From Sphingobacterium sp. FBM7-1 (GTDB lineage Bacteria; Bacteroidota; Bacteroidia; Sphingobacteriales; Sphingobacteriaceae), in contig NZ_JAJEWJ010000002.1 in NCBI RefSeq assembly GCF_020687765.1, positions 434,001 through 498,000 of the forward strand: DNA of 64,000 nt, in the 5' to 3' direction. Shown here piece after piece: positions 54,850-63,564 of the stretch. Within the stretch, counting starts at the first letter, position 1; every line of letters begins with the position of its first letter. A program made the position numbers and the translations under genes. Under the pieces are notes generated by a model. The model did not search any database and was not told where the DNA came from. It saw only the letters and a program-made list of their open reading frames with translations.

Positions 54850-56103
54850 ATGGAGCTTAAAAGAGTAGTTGTAACAGGGTTAGGCGCCCTCACACCTTTA
54901 GGAAATGACGTTTCAAGTTATTGGAACGCATTAGTTAATGGTGTGAGCGGTGCTGCTCCTATTACGCATTTCGATGCATCAAAATTTAAGACCCAATTCG
55001 CTTGTGAAGTGAAGGGATTTGATCCACATAATTATATGGATCGCAAAGAGGCTCGCAAGGTCGATCCTTTCGTTCAGTATGCTATTGCCTCTACCGATGA
55101 GGCGGTAAAAGATGCTGGATTAGAATTCGATAAGTTAGACAGAAACCGAATCGGTGTTATTTGGGGGGCTGGTATTGGAGGTTTGACTACTTTTACCGAA
55201 GAAGTAGCAAATTATGTCAAAGGTGACGGAACACCTCGTTTCAATCCTTTCTTTATTCCAAAAATGCTTATTGATATAGCTCCTGGTCATATCTCTATGC
55301 GTTATGGTTTGCACGGGCCAAATTTTTCGGCAGTTTCTGCTTGTGCTTCTGCTACGAATGCAATGATTGATGCTTTTAACTATATTCGATTAGGGAAAGC
55401 AGATATTATCATTACCGGTGGATCGGAAGCGACTGTAAACGAAGCTGGGATAGGTGGGTTTAATGCGATGCACGCTCTGTCTACCCGTAACGATGATCCG
55501 AAAACAGCATCCCGTCCTTTTGATAAGGATCGTGATGGTTTTGTTTCGGGTGAGGGTTCGGGTGCTATCATCTTGGAAAGCTTAGAGCACGCGCTGGCTC
55601 GAGGAGCCAAAATTTATGCAGAAGTCGCAGGAGGTGGAATGAGCGCGGATGCTCACCACATTACTGCATCTCATCCGGAGGGTCTCGGTGCGAAATTAGC
55701 GATGACCATGGCGGTTGCGGACGCAGGGCTCGAATATACTGATATTGATTATATCAATCTTCACGGTACGTCTACGCCGGTCGGTGATCTCAGTGAACCA
55801 AAAGCTATTATCGGTTTATTTGGTGATCATGCTTATAAAATGAACCTCAGTTCGACAAAATCCATGACAGGACATCTGCTGGGTGCGGCGGGAGCTGTAG
55901 AAGCTATGGCTTCTATCTTATCGGTCAAACACGATATTGTGCCGCCTACTATTAATCATTTTACAGATGATCCAGAGATTGATAATAATCTAAATTTTAC
56001 ATTTAATAAAGCCCAAAAACGGGAGGTAAATGCTGCGTTGAGCAATACATTCGGTTTTGGGGGACATAACGCGTCCATTATTGTAAAGAAATACCACTCT
56101 TAA
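54850..56103 (+). CDS. fabF: Beta-ketoacyl-ACP synthase II
   Basis: 417 residues. Extends fatty acids by condensing acyl chains with malonyl-ACP. The catalytic Cys is in SAVSACASATNAM, and the two His in LHGTSTPVGD and MTGHLLGAAGAVEA. N-terminal VVVTGLGALTPLGND is typical. 22 bp after acpP. Confidence 0.98.
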   Translation: MELKRVVVTGLGALTPLGNDVSSYWNALVNGVSGAAPITHFDASKFKTQFACEVKGFDPHNYMDRKEARKVDPFVQYAIASTDEAVKDAGLEFDKLDRNRIGVIWGAGIGGLTTFTEEVANYVKGDGTPRFNPFFIPKMLIDIAPGHISMRYGLHGPNFSAVSACASATNAMIDAFNYIRLGKADIIITGGSEATVNEAGIGGFNAMHALSTRNDDPKTASRPFDKDRDGFVSGEGSGAIILESLEHALARGAKIYAEVAGGGMSADAHHITASHPEGLGAKLAMTMAVADAGLEYTDIDYINLHGTSTPVGDLSEPKAIIGLFGDHAYKMNLSSTKSMTGHLLGAAGAVEAMASILSVKHDIVPPTINHFTDDPEIDNNLNFTFNKAQKREVNAALSNTFGFGGHNASIIVKKYHS

Positions 56104-56140
56104 ATATTTTGATATTAAGAGGATCGTATTGAGGTACAAA

Positions 56141-56173
56141 TAATAGGTGGTTTCGAAGAGAAACTGCCTATTA
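56141..56173 (+). promoter_or_regulatory. Hairpin in the fabF-rnc gap
   Basis: Left arm TAATAGGTGGTTTC (56141-56154) pairs with GAAACTGCCTATTA (56160-56173) over 14 bp, two of them G-U, with a 5-nt loop. It ends 16 bp before the rnc ATG. Possible RNase III processing site or weak terminator. Confidence 0.55.
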
Positions 56174-56189
56174 CTTATTTATTTACTTA

Positions 56190-56930
56190 ATGCCTTTCTT
56201 ACGGATATACCATTTATACTTTTCGCCATATAGAGCTTATGTTCGTAAGCTAAAGAATATTCTTGGTTTTGTGCCAGGAAACATTAAACTATATCAGCTA
56301 GCTTTTCGGCATAAATCTGTGGCTACTACAGTCAAGGGCGGAGTGAAGAATAGCAACGAGCGTCTTGAATTTTTAGGAGACGCGGTGTTAGGTAGTGTCG
56401 TGGCGGAGCTATTATTTAAGCTATATCCTTATAAAGACGAAGGTTTTTTGACGGAACTTCGTTCTAAAATAGTCAGTCGTGCTAATTTGAATCAGCTGTC
56501 TCGTAAACTCGGATTCAACGAGTTGATCGAGTATGATGCGCGGATGATTAGTTATCCAAATAAACAGGGATCCCTGCTGGGGGATGCTTTTGAAGCTGTC
56601 GTTGGAGCGGTATATATGGATAAAGGGTATGCTTTTACCCGAGAGTTTCTACTTACGAGGATTATTAAACCACACGTCGATATCCATCTGTTAGAAGTTA
56701 CGGAGACCAATTTTAAAAGTCGACTTATCGAGTGGTGTCAGCATTTGGGGAAAGATATACAGTTTGTACCGGTCGAGAGTCTGCCCGGCGAATCCTCTAA
56801 GTTATTTACGGTAGAAGTCCTTATAAATGGTGAGGTTCACGGGGTGGGAAAAGACTTTAATAAAAAGAGTGCAGAAAAATTGGCTGCCGAGAAAGCTTGT
56901 GAAGAATTGAAAGTCTTTCAGGTTGTCTGA
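56190..56930 (+). CDS. rnc: Ribonuclease III
   Basis: 246 residues. Cuts double-stranded RNA in rRNA maturation and mRNA turnover. The signature NERLEFLGDAVLGSVV holds the metal-binding Glu/Asp, with GSLLGDAFEAVVGAVYMDKG as the second metal segment. The C-terminal double-stranded RNA-binding domain spans about residues 172-243 (NFKSRLIEWCQH, KSAEKLAAEKACEEL). Third gene after acpP-fabF, an order often seen in Bacteroidota. Confidence 0.97.
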   Translation: MPFLRIYHLYFSPYRAYVRKLKNILGFVPGNIKLYQLAFRHKSVATTVKGGVKNSNERLEFLGDAVLGSVVAELLFKLYPYKDEGFLTELRSKIVSRANLNQLSRKLGFNELIEYDARMISYPNKQGSLLGDAFEAVVGAVYMDKGYAFTREFLLTRIIKPHVDIHLLEVTETNFKSRLIEWCQHLGKDIQFVPVESLPGESSKLFTVEVLINGEVHGVGKDFNKKSAEKLAAEKACEELKVFQVV

Positions 56931-57023
56931 ACTGATAAATTGTAAGGATCACTTATTTGTTTGATTATTATGATTTTCGTAACGTTCGATAATTGACCTT
57001 TTACAGAATTGCACGACCCAAAT

Positions 57024-57194
57024 CCCAACCTTAAGGGTCGCATCCAAATTATTCTCGATGTGGGGGGGGGGAAGTGCTAGGTAGCAGGATATATTAAATT
57101 TTGAGGCCTGTAGAAACGCATATTAGCACTATCCTCCTTCTAAAAGATTTGAAACGACGTTTTTTGGTTTACTTTTTTTGAGGAAAAAAAGTAA
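57024..57194 (-). repeat. Dispersed structured element, copy 4 (divergent, with insert)
   Basis: On the minus strand: hairpin TTACTTTTTTT ... AAAAAAAGTAA (57169-57194), CCAAAAAA, then a core from CGTCGT (57160) to GCGAC (57037) and TTAAGGTTGGG. The core is 124 nt, about 45 longer than the others, and includes a run of ten G (57062-57071). GGATAGTGC and TTTCTACAG in the loop match copy 3. It fills most of the rnc-hisS gap. Confidence 0.6.
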
Positions 57195-57206
57195 TAACAG
57201 TTTTAT

Positions 57207-57214
57207 TACCTTTG
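57207..57214 (+). promoter_or_regulatory. -7 box of hisS (possible leaderless start)
   Basis: TACCTTTG matches TAnnTTTG exactly and ends 4 bp before the hisS ATG, so transcription would begin at or near the start codon. The -33 position falls inside the A-rich hairpin of the repeat element, without a TTTG. Confidence 0.5.
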
Positions 57215-57218
57215 CCGT

Positions 57219-58598
57219 ATGGCAAATATCAAACCTTCGTTAGCAAAAGGAACGCGCGATTTCTCGCCTCGAGAAATGGAAAAGCGAAATTATATATTCA
57301 ATACGCTAAAAGCAGTCTTTAGAAAATTTGGTTACAGCGAAATTCAAACACCTTCTTTTGAGAACCTTGCGACCCTAACTGGAAAATATGGTGAGGAGGG
57401 TGATAAATTGATTTTTAAAATATTAAATTCGGGCGATTATCTCGCCAAGACGCACGATCAGTTGTTGACTGAAAGGGCTTCCCAGAAGTTAATTCCCTAT
57501 ATTTCCGAGAAGGCACTTCGTTATGATTTGACGGTGCCTTTCGCACGTTATGTAGTGATGCATCAGAACGAAATCACACTTCCTTTTAAACGTTTTCAGA
57601 TACAGCCTGTATGGCGGGCGGATAGGCCGCAGCGTGGACGATATAGAGAATTTTATCAATGTGACGTCGATGTCGTTGGATCGTCCTCATTGCTTAATGA
57701 GGCAGAGTTTGTGCTCGTTTATCAAGAGGCTTTTACCGCTTTAGGATTGAAGGATTTTACTGTTAAAATCAATAACCGAAAGATTTTGTCCGGTATTGCA
57801 GAAGTGGTGGGTAAGCCGGAGCTGATTGTAGATATGACGGTGGCTATCGATAAGCTGGATAAGATAGGTCTGGAGGGAGTGCACAAGGAATTAATGGACC
57901 GAGGTTTTACGGAAGAGGATTTGAATGTATTGAAGCCCATTATTTTGCTGGGTGGCTCCAATGTAGAGAAGCTGGGGGCCTTAAAGGATGTATTAGGGGA
58001 TTCTTCCGTTGGTTTGCAGGGGATTGAGGAAGTGGAGCAGGTGTTTCGTTATTTGCGGCAGTTTGGGACAGCAGATTTGTTGGATAGTGTCGTAGAGCTG
58101 GATATCACATTGGCACGCGGATTAAATTATTACACCGGCTGTATTTTTGAAGTAAAGACAAACGAGGTGGCTATGGGAAGTATCGGTGGGGGAGGAAGAT
58201 ACGATGATTTAACGGGTATGTTTGGATTAAAGGATCTCACGGGAGTAGGGATTTCATTTGGAGCGGATCGTATATATGATGTTTTGGAAGAATTGAATCT
58301 GTTTCCGGAGTCTTCTTCGGTTTCCACGCAAGTGCTTATTGTTAATTTTGGAGACGAAACCTATCCACATGCGCTTCCTTTATTATACCAACTCCGCGAT
58401 GCAGGTATTTCCGCGGAGTTTTATCCGGTAGCGGCTAAGTTAAAGAAACAAATGGGATATGCAGATGATAAACAAATTCCTTATGTGCTGTTAGTGGGCG
58501 AGGAGGAGATCGCGTCAGGCAGGTATTCGTTAAAGGATATGGCGTCAGGAACGCAGCGGAAAGTTTCACAGGAAGAGTTAATTACTTTTTTAAGCTAG
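57219..58598 (+). CDS. hisS: Histidyl-tRNA synthetase
   Basis: 459 residues. Attaches histidine to its tRNA. Class II motifs: KGTRDFSPREMEKRNYIF, motif 2 QPVWRADRPQRGRYREFYQCDVD, and the histidine-specific ARGLNYYTGCIFEV. GGGGRYDDLTGMFG, LTGVGISFGADRIYDVL follow. The anticodon-binding domain is C-terminal (from about 360). Confidence 0.97.
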   Translation: MANIKPSLAKGTRDFSPREMEKRNYIFNTLKAVFRKFGYSEIQTPSFENLATLTGKYGEEGDKLIFKILNSGDYLAKTHDQLLTERASQKLIPYISEKALRYDLTVPFARYVVMHQNEITLPFKRFQIQPVWRADRPQRGRYREFYQCDVDVVGSSSLLNEAEFVLVYQEAFTALGLKDFTVKINNRKILSGIAEVVGKPELIVDMTVAIDKLDKIGLEGVHKELMDRGFTEEDLNVLKPIILLGGSNVEKLGALKDVLGDSSVGLQGIEEVEQVFRYLRQFGTADLLDSVVELDITLARGLNYYTGCIFEVKTNEVAMGSIGGGGRYDDLTGMFGLKDLTGVGISFGADRIYDVLEELNLFPESSSVSTQVLIVNFGDETYPHALPLLYQLRDAGISAEFYPVAAKLKKQMGYADDKQIPYVLLVGEEEIASGRYSLKDMASGTQRKVSQEELITFLS

Positions 58599-58665
58599 AG
58601 TGGTGGAATCGCAAAAAAATCCCACTTCATGTGGAAATATTGGTCGATATATCGTTATAATTGAT

Positions 58666-58673
58666 TAGATTTG
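58666..58673 (+). promoter_or_regulatory. -7 box of the pdhA promoter
   Basis: TAGATTTG matches TAnnTTTG, 34 bp before the pdhA ATG. An ATTG at 58639-58642 is 23 bp upstream, a little far for the -33 box. Confidence 0.5.
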
Positions 58674-58707
58674 TAGTCGGATTAGTTAAGAAATTCAATA
58701 CTTCAAA

Positions 58708-59703
58708 ATGAGTTCAACACCTATAACAAAAGAAACATACTTAGAGTGGTATAAGTCCATGTTACTTATGCGTAAATTCGAGGAGAAAGCTGGTCAACTG
58801 TATGGACAGCAAAAAATCCGCGGATTTTGTCACCTTTACATTGGTCAGGAAGCCGTTATGGCAGGAACTGTTTCTGCTACGAGACCAGCGGATACAGTAA
58901 TCACATCTTATCGTGATCATGCACACGCTTTGGCAAAGGGTATGTCTGCTAATGAATGTATGGCAGAGCTTTTTGGGAAAGTTACAGGTTGTTCGAAAGG
59001 TAAAGGCGGTTCTATGCACTTTTTCTCTAAAGAACATCGTATGATGGGAGGACATGGTATCGTTGGTGGGCAGATTCCTTTGGGTGCAGGTATTGCTTTT
59101 GCGGAACAATATTTAGGTACGGATAATGTCAATGTATGTTTCATGGGGGATGGTGCGGTTCGTCAGGGTGCTTTAAATGAGGCGTTTAATATGGCGATGT
59201 TGTGGAAGTTACCCGTTATTTTTGTTTGTGAAAACAACGGCTATGCCATGGGGACCTCTGTTAAGCGTACCACGAACATGATGGACATTTACAAAATGGG
59301 ACATGCGTTCGATATGCCGAGTGCACCAGTGGACGGAATGGATCCGGTGGCCGTGCATAATGCTATGGATGAGGCGGTGCAACGGGCTCGTGCCGGTGAA
59401 GGTCCTACTTTCTTAGAAATTCGTACATATCGTTATAAAGGACATTCTATGTCTGATCCGGCGAAATACCGTACAAAGGAAGAGTTAGAAGAATATAAAG
59501 GAAAAGACCCTTTGATTACGACTAAAGCTGCTATTGTAGAAAATAAATATGCGGATGATACTTGGTTTAAAGAAGTAGAGGCTGAGGTAAAAAAAGTGGT
59601 AGACGAGGCAGTGAAGTTCGCTGAGGAATCTCCCTATCCGGACCCGTCGGCCATCTATGAAGATGTGTATGTACAAGAAGATTATCCTTTTATAAAGGAA
59701 TGA
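58708..59703 (+). CDS. pdhA: Pyruvate dehydrogenase E1 component, alpha subunit
   Basis: 331 residues. Decarboxylates pyruvate with thiamine diphosphate as part of the E1 heterotetramer. The ThDP motif is GDGAVRQGALNEAFNMAM...NNGYAMG, and the phosphorylation-loop-like YRYKGHSMSDPAKYRTKEE is present. The gene for the beta subunit is not in this window; E2 follows 45 bp later. Confidence 0.95.
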   Translation: MSSTPITKETYLEWYKSMLLMRKFEEKAGQLYGQQKIRGFCHLYIGQEAVMAGTVSATRPADTVITSYRDHAHALAKGMSANECMAELFGKVTGCSKGKGGSMHFFSKEHRMMGGHGIVGGQIPLGAGIAFAEQYLGTDNVNVCFMGDGAVRQGALNEAFNMAMLWKLPVIFVCENNGYAMGTSVKRTTNMMDIYKMGHAFDMPSAPVDGMDPVAVHNAMDEAVQRARAGEGPTFLEIRTYRYKGHSMSDPAKYRTKEELEEYKGKDPLITTKAAIVENKYADDTWFKEVEAEVKKVVDEAVKFAEESPYPDPSAIYEDVYVQEDYPFIKE

Positions 59704-59748
59704 TTTAGTAAATTACTTTAACTTAATAGATATAATCTACTATACAAT

Positions 59749-61401
59749 ATGGCTGAAGTAGTAAGAATGCCGAAAATGAGCGACACTATGACCGAAGGTG
59801 TAATCGCTAAATGGCACAAAAAAGTCGGTGATAAGGTAAGCTCCGGTGATTTGGTTGCCGAAGTTGAAACAGATAAGGCGACAATGGATTTTGAATCCTA
59901 TCAAGAGGGTACGTTGTTGTATATCGGTCCAAAAGAAGGTGAAGCAGTGGCGGTTGACGCTGTAATAGCTGTGTTGGGCGAAGAAGGAGAGGACTATAAG
60001 GCATTATTAGAAGGAGATGATTCTTCGTCGTCTGATAAAGCAAGTGAGGTGTCTGAAGAGCAGGAAGAAAAAGCTGTTGCAGGGGATAAAGATGAAGGTT
60101 CATCCACCGTTTCTGCTGAAGATCTAGATTGTACAGTTATTACGATGCCGTTATTGAGTGATACCATGACGGAAGGTGTAATAGCACAATGGAACTTTAA
60201 AGTAGGAGATGCCATCAAGTCTGATGACGCTATTGCGGACGTAGAAACCGATAAAGCGACAATGGAAGTTACCGCTTATGCGGAAGGTGTATTATTGCAC
60301 ATTGGGGTGGAAGCTGGACAAGCGGCAAAGGTGAACGATATTATCGCTATCGTTGGTCCAGAAGGTACCGATGTAACTCCACTATTGAACCAGCCCACAG
60401 GTGGTGCTGCTAAGGCTTCGAAATCGGAAGAATCTAAGCAGGATAGAGCGGAGGCAAAGCAGGAAGCGGCAATTCCTCCAAGTGCTAAAGATGATTCGTC
60501 AGATGATTCGCGCGTTAAAGCGTCTCCTTTGGCTCGTAAAATTGCGAAAGATAAAGGTGTCAATTTGAACGAAGTGGAAGGTTCTGCTGAAGGTGGGCGG
60601 ATCGTTAAGAAAGACGTTGAGAACTTTGTTCCTAAAGCGAAAGAAGCAACTTCTCCAGCAACATCTGCTGCAGCTAGCACAGACACCAAAACAATATCTT
60701 TACCTCAATATATTGGAGAGGAAAAATATACGGAGCAAAAAGTTTCGCAAATGCGCAAAACCATTGCTCGTCGTTTATCAGAGTCTTTATTTACAGCGCC
60801 ACATTTCTATTTGACAATCTCCGTTGATATGGATAATGCGATTGAAGCAAGAGGTCAAATCAATTCGGTTGCTCCAGTGAAGGTGTCTTTCAACGATATC
60901 GTTATAAAAGCTGTAGCGGTAGCATTAAAACAGCATCCGGCTGTAAATTCTTCATGGCAAGGGGATGTCATTCGTTTTAATGAACATGTGAACGTTGGTG
61001 TGGCAATGGCTGTCGAAGACGGGTTATTGGTGCCAGTTGTACGTTTTGCGGATGGTAAATCATTATCTCATATTTCTGCAGAAGTGAAGGAATACGGTCA
61101 GAAAGCAAAAGCTAAAAAACTGCAACCATCTGATTGGGAAGGATCGACTTTTACCGTTTCTAATTTAGGGATGTTCGGAATAGATGAATTTACGTCTATT
61201 ATTAATTCGCCTGATGGAGCTATTTTATCTGTAGGTGCTATCCAGCAGACTCCGGTAGTAAAAAATGGTGCGGTTGTTCCCGGAAATGTTATGAAGTTGA
61301 CATTGGGTTGTGACCATCGTGTGGTTGATGGCGCGACAGGAGCGGCATTTCTACAGACATTGAAGGGGTTGTTAGAAGCGCCTATCAGACTTTTAGCATA
61401 A
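59749..61401 (+). CDS. pdhC: Pyruvate dehydrogenase E2, dihydrolipoamide acetyltransferase
   Basis: 550 residues. Two lipoyl domains carry the swinging arm on Lys43 (ETDKATMDFE) and Lys169 (ETDKATMEVT). A peripheral-subunit-binding domain lies near 260-295 (KASPLARKIAKDKGVNLNEV), and the catalytic domain closes with CDHRVVDGATGAAFLQTL. Ala/Glu/Ser-rich linkers separate the domains. Forms the core of the complex in the cytoplasm; co-transcribed with pdhA. Confidence 0.96.
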   Translation: MAEVVRMPKMSDTMTEGVIAKWHKKVGDKVSSGDLVAEVETDKATMDFESYQEGTLLYIGPKEGEAVAVDAVIAVLGEEGEDYKALLEGDDSSSSDKASEVSEEQEEKAVAGDKDEGSSTVSAEDLDCTVITMPLLSDTMTEGVIAQWNFKVGDAIKSDDAIADVETDKATMEVTAYAEGVLLHIGVEAGQAAKVNDIIAIVGPEGTDVTPLLNQPTGGAAKASKSEESKQDRAEAKQEAAIPPSAKDDSSDDSRVKASPLARKIAKDKGVNLNEVEGSAEGGRIVKKDVENFVPKAKEATSPATSAAASTDTKTISLPQYIGEEKYTEQKVSQMRKTIARRLSESLFTAPHFYLTISVDMDNAIEARGQINSVAPVKVSFNDIVIKAVAVALKQHPAVNSSWQGDVIRFNEHVNVGVAMAVEDGLLVPVVRFADGKSLSHISAEVKEYGQKAKAKKLQPSDWEGSTFTVSNLGMFGIDEFTSIINSPDGAILSVGAIQQTPVVKNGAVVPGNVMKLTLGCDHRVVDGATGAAFLQTLKGLLEAPIRLLA

Positions 61402-61490
61402 GTTTATTGTTTCCACTTTTGATTGTAAAAGGGAAGCAAGCCGAACAAAGTGCGTTCATGAACACCAAAATTAAATACAAGTTCATAAGT

Positions 61491-61588
61491 TCGTCGCTTC
61501 GTATATTTGAATGGATTTGTAGTGCAAAGGGATTGTTTTTGCAGACTTCCAACATCTGGATGCGACGTTTTAATATTAAAAGAGGGAT
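61491..61588 (+). repeat. Dispersed structured element, copy 5
   Basis: Core 61491-61568 (78 nt) from TCGTCGC to GCGACGT, then TTAATATTAAAAGAGGGAT. CTTCCAACATCTGGATGCGACG matches, in pieces, the equivalent part of copy 3. Arm pairing is poorer (about half the positions) and the A/T hairpin before it is degenerate, so this looks like an ageing copy. Confidence 0.65.
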
Positions 61589-61613
61589 GGTACGAGTGTG
61601 CTATCCCTCTTTT
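61578..61613 (+). terminator. Rho-independent terminator of pdhA-pdhC
   Basis: AAAAGAGGGAT (61578-61588) pairs exactly with ATCCCTCTTTT (61603-61613), followed by T. The left arm is the tail of the repeat element. Confidence 0.85.
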
Positions 61614-61776
61614 TATGTTAAATGTTGTCAAGCCCATGGTAAACTCATTGAGGAGAAATTTTTAAGCGCTTTTTTTGTGAGCGGAAAGGAAGATAAGGTT
61701 AAATCCTTGATTTTTCCTCTAATAAATATTAATTTGGGACGGTAAAATTATCTAATTATAGTAGAGAGGTAGTGTA

Positions 61777-62973
61777 GTGAGTATATATATTGTTAAGATT
61801 GCAGTAGTTAGTTTGCTTGTCGGTTTGGTGTCCTGTTCTTCGCCGTCAGCAAAACAAAAGAAAATAGAGCAGGCAGAGCAGAAGCAGCAGGAAAAAGATA
61901 GTATCGCGCTTTTGTATAATCCAGTGGATGTAGATGAAAAAATAGATGCTTTCATGCAGAATCTACATCGTAAATCGGCTTTTAATGGAAACGTATTGAT
62001 AGCTAAAAAAGGGAAGATAATTTATCAGAACACATTTGGATGGGCTGACCATTTACTTAAGGATAGTTTAAGGATAACCTCAAAATTTGAATTAGCTTCC
62101 GTTTCAAAGCCCTTGACAGCTCTTGGTGTATTAAAATTGTCAGAGATGGGGAAATTGCGATTGGATCAAACCGTGAACGATTTTTTCCCGAACTTTCCGT
62201 ATCCGGATGTTACTGTACAAATGCTTTTGAGTCATCGTAGTGGCCTTCCTAATTATATTTATTTTGCGGAGGAAAAATGGAAGGATCGCAGTAAGGCGAT
62301 GAGCACCATGGATGCGATAGATTTGTTGATTGAGCATAAGCCAGCACGCTACGGGGCGCCTGACGGACGTTTCCTTTATAATAATTCGAATTATATGGTG
62401 CTGGCGGCCATTATAGAAAAAGTTACTGGACAGGATTTTGCGGTATACATGAAGGAGGCGATTTTCGATAAGGCGGGTATGAAAAATACGGCGGTTTTAT
62501 CAAAAGCTGTGTATGATAAGATACCGACGGATGTTGTCGGACATGACAGGGTTTGGAGGAGATCGGTAGTGCAAAATTATTTGGACGGGCCGGTGGGAGA
62601 TAAAGGTATTTATAGTACTGTTCAAGATTTGTTTTTGTTGGATATCGCGCTAAAAGAAGGTAGGATTATCGATAAGGTTCTGCTAGATTCTGCTTACGTT
62701 CCTCGGAGTGACGCCCGACGTAACCTTTTTAGTTACGGTTATGGTTGGAGGACATTTTCGCCACGAGAAGCTCAAATAGTGTACCATACAGGGTGGTGGC
62801 ATGGGTTTCGTAATTTATACGTTCGGGATTTGACGAATGATATTACAATTGTCTTATTATCCAATATGGTAAATGGGAGCTTGGTGAAGTTGGATGAGCT
62901 CTATAGGATTCTTAAAATGCCTGTGTTAAGGCAAAACGCTTATAATACAAATGGAGATTTTATTGTCAACTAA
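61777..62973 (+). CDS. Beta-lactamase-family serine hydrolase lipoprotein
   Basis: 398 residues, start GTG (61777-61779), which keeps the lipoprotein signal LLVGLVSCSSPSAKQ intact. The class C/PBP-like active site is seen as SxxK in LASVSKPLTALG, the YxN motif in FLYNNSNYMVLAA, and HTGWWHG in place of KTG. Such proteins are often esterases or D-alanyl-D-alanine peptidases, not resistance enzymes. Substrate unknown. The CoA-binding gene follows 13 bp later. Confidence 0.9.
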   Translation: MSIYIVKIAVVSLLVGLVSCSSPSAKQKKIEQAEQKQQEKDSIALLYNPVDVDEKIDAFMQNLHRKSAFNGNVLIAKKGKIIYQNTFGWADHLLKDSLRITSKFELASVSKPLTALGVLKLSEMGKLRLDQTVNDFFPNFPYPDVTVQMLLSHRSGLPNYIYFAEEKWKDRSKAMSTMDAIDLLIEHKPARYGAPDGRFLYNNSNYMVLAAIIEKVTGQDFAVYMKEAIFDKAGMKNTAVLSKAVYDKIPTDVVGHDRVWRRSVVQNYLDGPVGDKGIYSTVQDLFLLDIALKEGRIIDKVLLDSAYVPRSDARRNLFSYGYGWRTFSPREAQIVYHTGWWHGFRNLYVRDLTNDITIVLLSNMVNGSLVKLDELYRILKMPVLRQNAYNTNGDFIVN

Positions 62974-62986
62974 GTTATATTAATTT

Positions 62987-63346
62987 ATGAAGAAGACCCT
63001 TATCGTCGGTGCGAGTAATAACCCGGCTCGTTATGCTTATTTGGTGGCAAATAAGTTGGTTCGCAAAGGATACCCGATTGTGAACGTAGGAAGAAAAAAG
63101 GGTAAAGTAGCGGGTGTAGAAATAGAAGATATGGGGGATATCCATATGGATATTGATACCATTACGTTATATGTCGGTCCGCAGAATCAAGCTGTTTATT
63201 ATGATTATATTTTGCAGACAAAGCCAAAGCGTGTGATTTTTAATCCAGGCACCGAGAACGAGGTGTTTAAGCAGCAGCTCGAAGCCTCGGGTATTGAAGC
63301 CGTGGAAGCCTGTACGCTGGTCATGCTAAATACCGAGCAGTACTAA
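62987..63346 (+). CDS. CoA-binding domain protein (YccU-like)
   Basis: 119 residues. A single Rossmann-type CoA-binding domain: LIVGASNNPARYAYLVANKL, GYPIVNVGRKKG, ITLYVGPQNQAVYYDYIL, VIFNPGTENEVFKQQLEASG and EACTLVML. Ligand and role not known. Probably co-transcribed with the upstream serine hydrolase; ended by a strong terminator. Confidence 0.9.
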   Translation: MKKTLIVGASNNPARYAYLVANKLVRKGYPIVNVGRKKGKVAGVEIEDMGDIHMDIDTITLYVGPQNQAVYYDYILQTKPKRVIFNPGTENEVFKQQLEASGIEAVEACTLVMLNTEQY

Positions 63347-63386
63347 ACAAAAAAGCTGGTCATTTATGACTAGCTTTTTTGTTTAG
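63343..63386 (+). terminator. Terminator after the CoA-binding gene
   Basis: CTAAACAAAAAAGCT and AGCTTTTTTGTTTAG frame an inner GTCAT/ATGAC stem; the hairpin overlaps the stop codon and includes its own T-run. Confidence 0.88.
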
Positions 63387-63456
63387 TACGATTTAGATGG
63401 TGCCAGGAGGAAGCAAGAGATATGCGACAATAAAATAAAAAATAATCCGCTAACTA

Positions 63457-63487
63457 TTTGATACTTATAAAATTCTTTCTACCTTTG
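63457..63487 (+). promoter_or_regulatory. Promoter of rplC (S10-type ribosomal operon)
   Basis: TTTG (63457-63460), a 19-bp spacer and TACCTTTG (63480-63487) fit the Bacteroidota consensus fully. The 5' leader of about 70 nt contains two hairpins: CAATCCC/GGGGATTG (63488-63510 region) and CGAAG/CTTCG (about 63519-63536). Confidence 0.82.
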
Positions 63488-63564
63488 CAATCCCTTTATG
63501 GGGGATTGTGTCTTGAGCGAAGCCCTACTGCTTCGATGGACGATTAATTAATTTTATTTATAAC

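Larger units (their letters stand above)
61402..61776. other. 375-bp gene-free gap after pdhC
   Basis: Holds a degenerate dispersed element (61491-61588) and a terminator (61578-61613). The frames across it on both strands are repeat-derived and not counted as genes. Nothing recognised at 61614-61776 apart from the upstream region of the next gene. Confidence 0.75.

Noticed and set aside
61407..61745. Open frames of 112 and 77 residues on both strands after pdhC
   Set aside because: They lie across the repeat element and a terminator; composition is repeat-derived and no start signals fit.
61777..62973. Antibiotic-resistance beta-lactamase
   Set aside because: The active-site pattern and lipoprotein signal fit the broad serine hydrolase/esterase group; no evidence for resistance.
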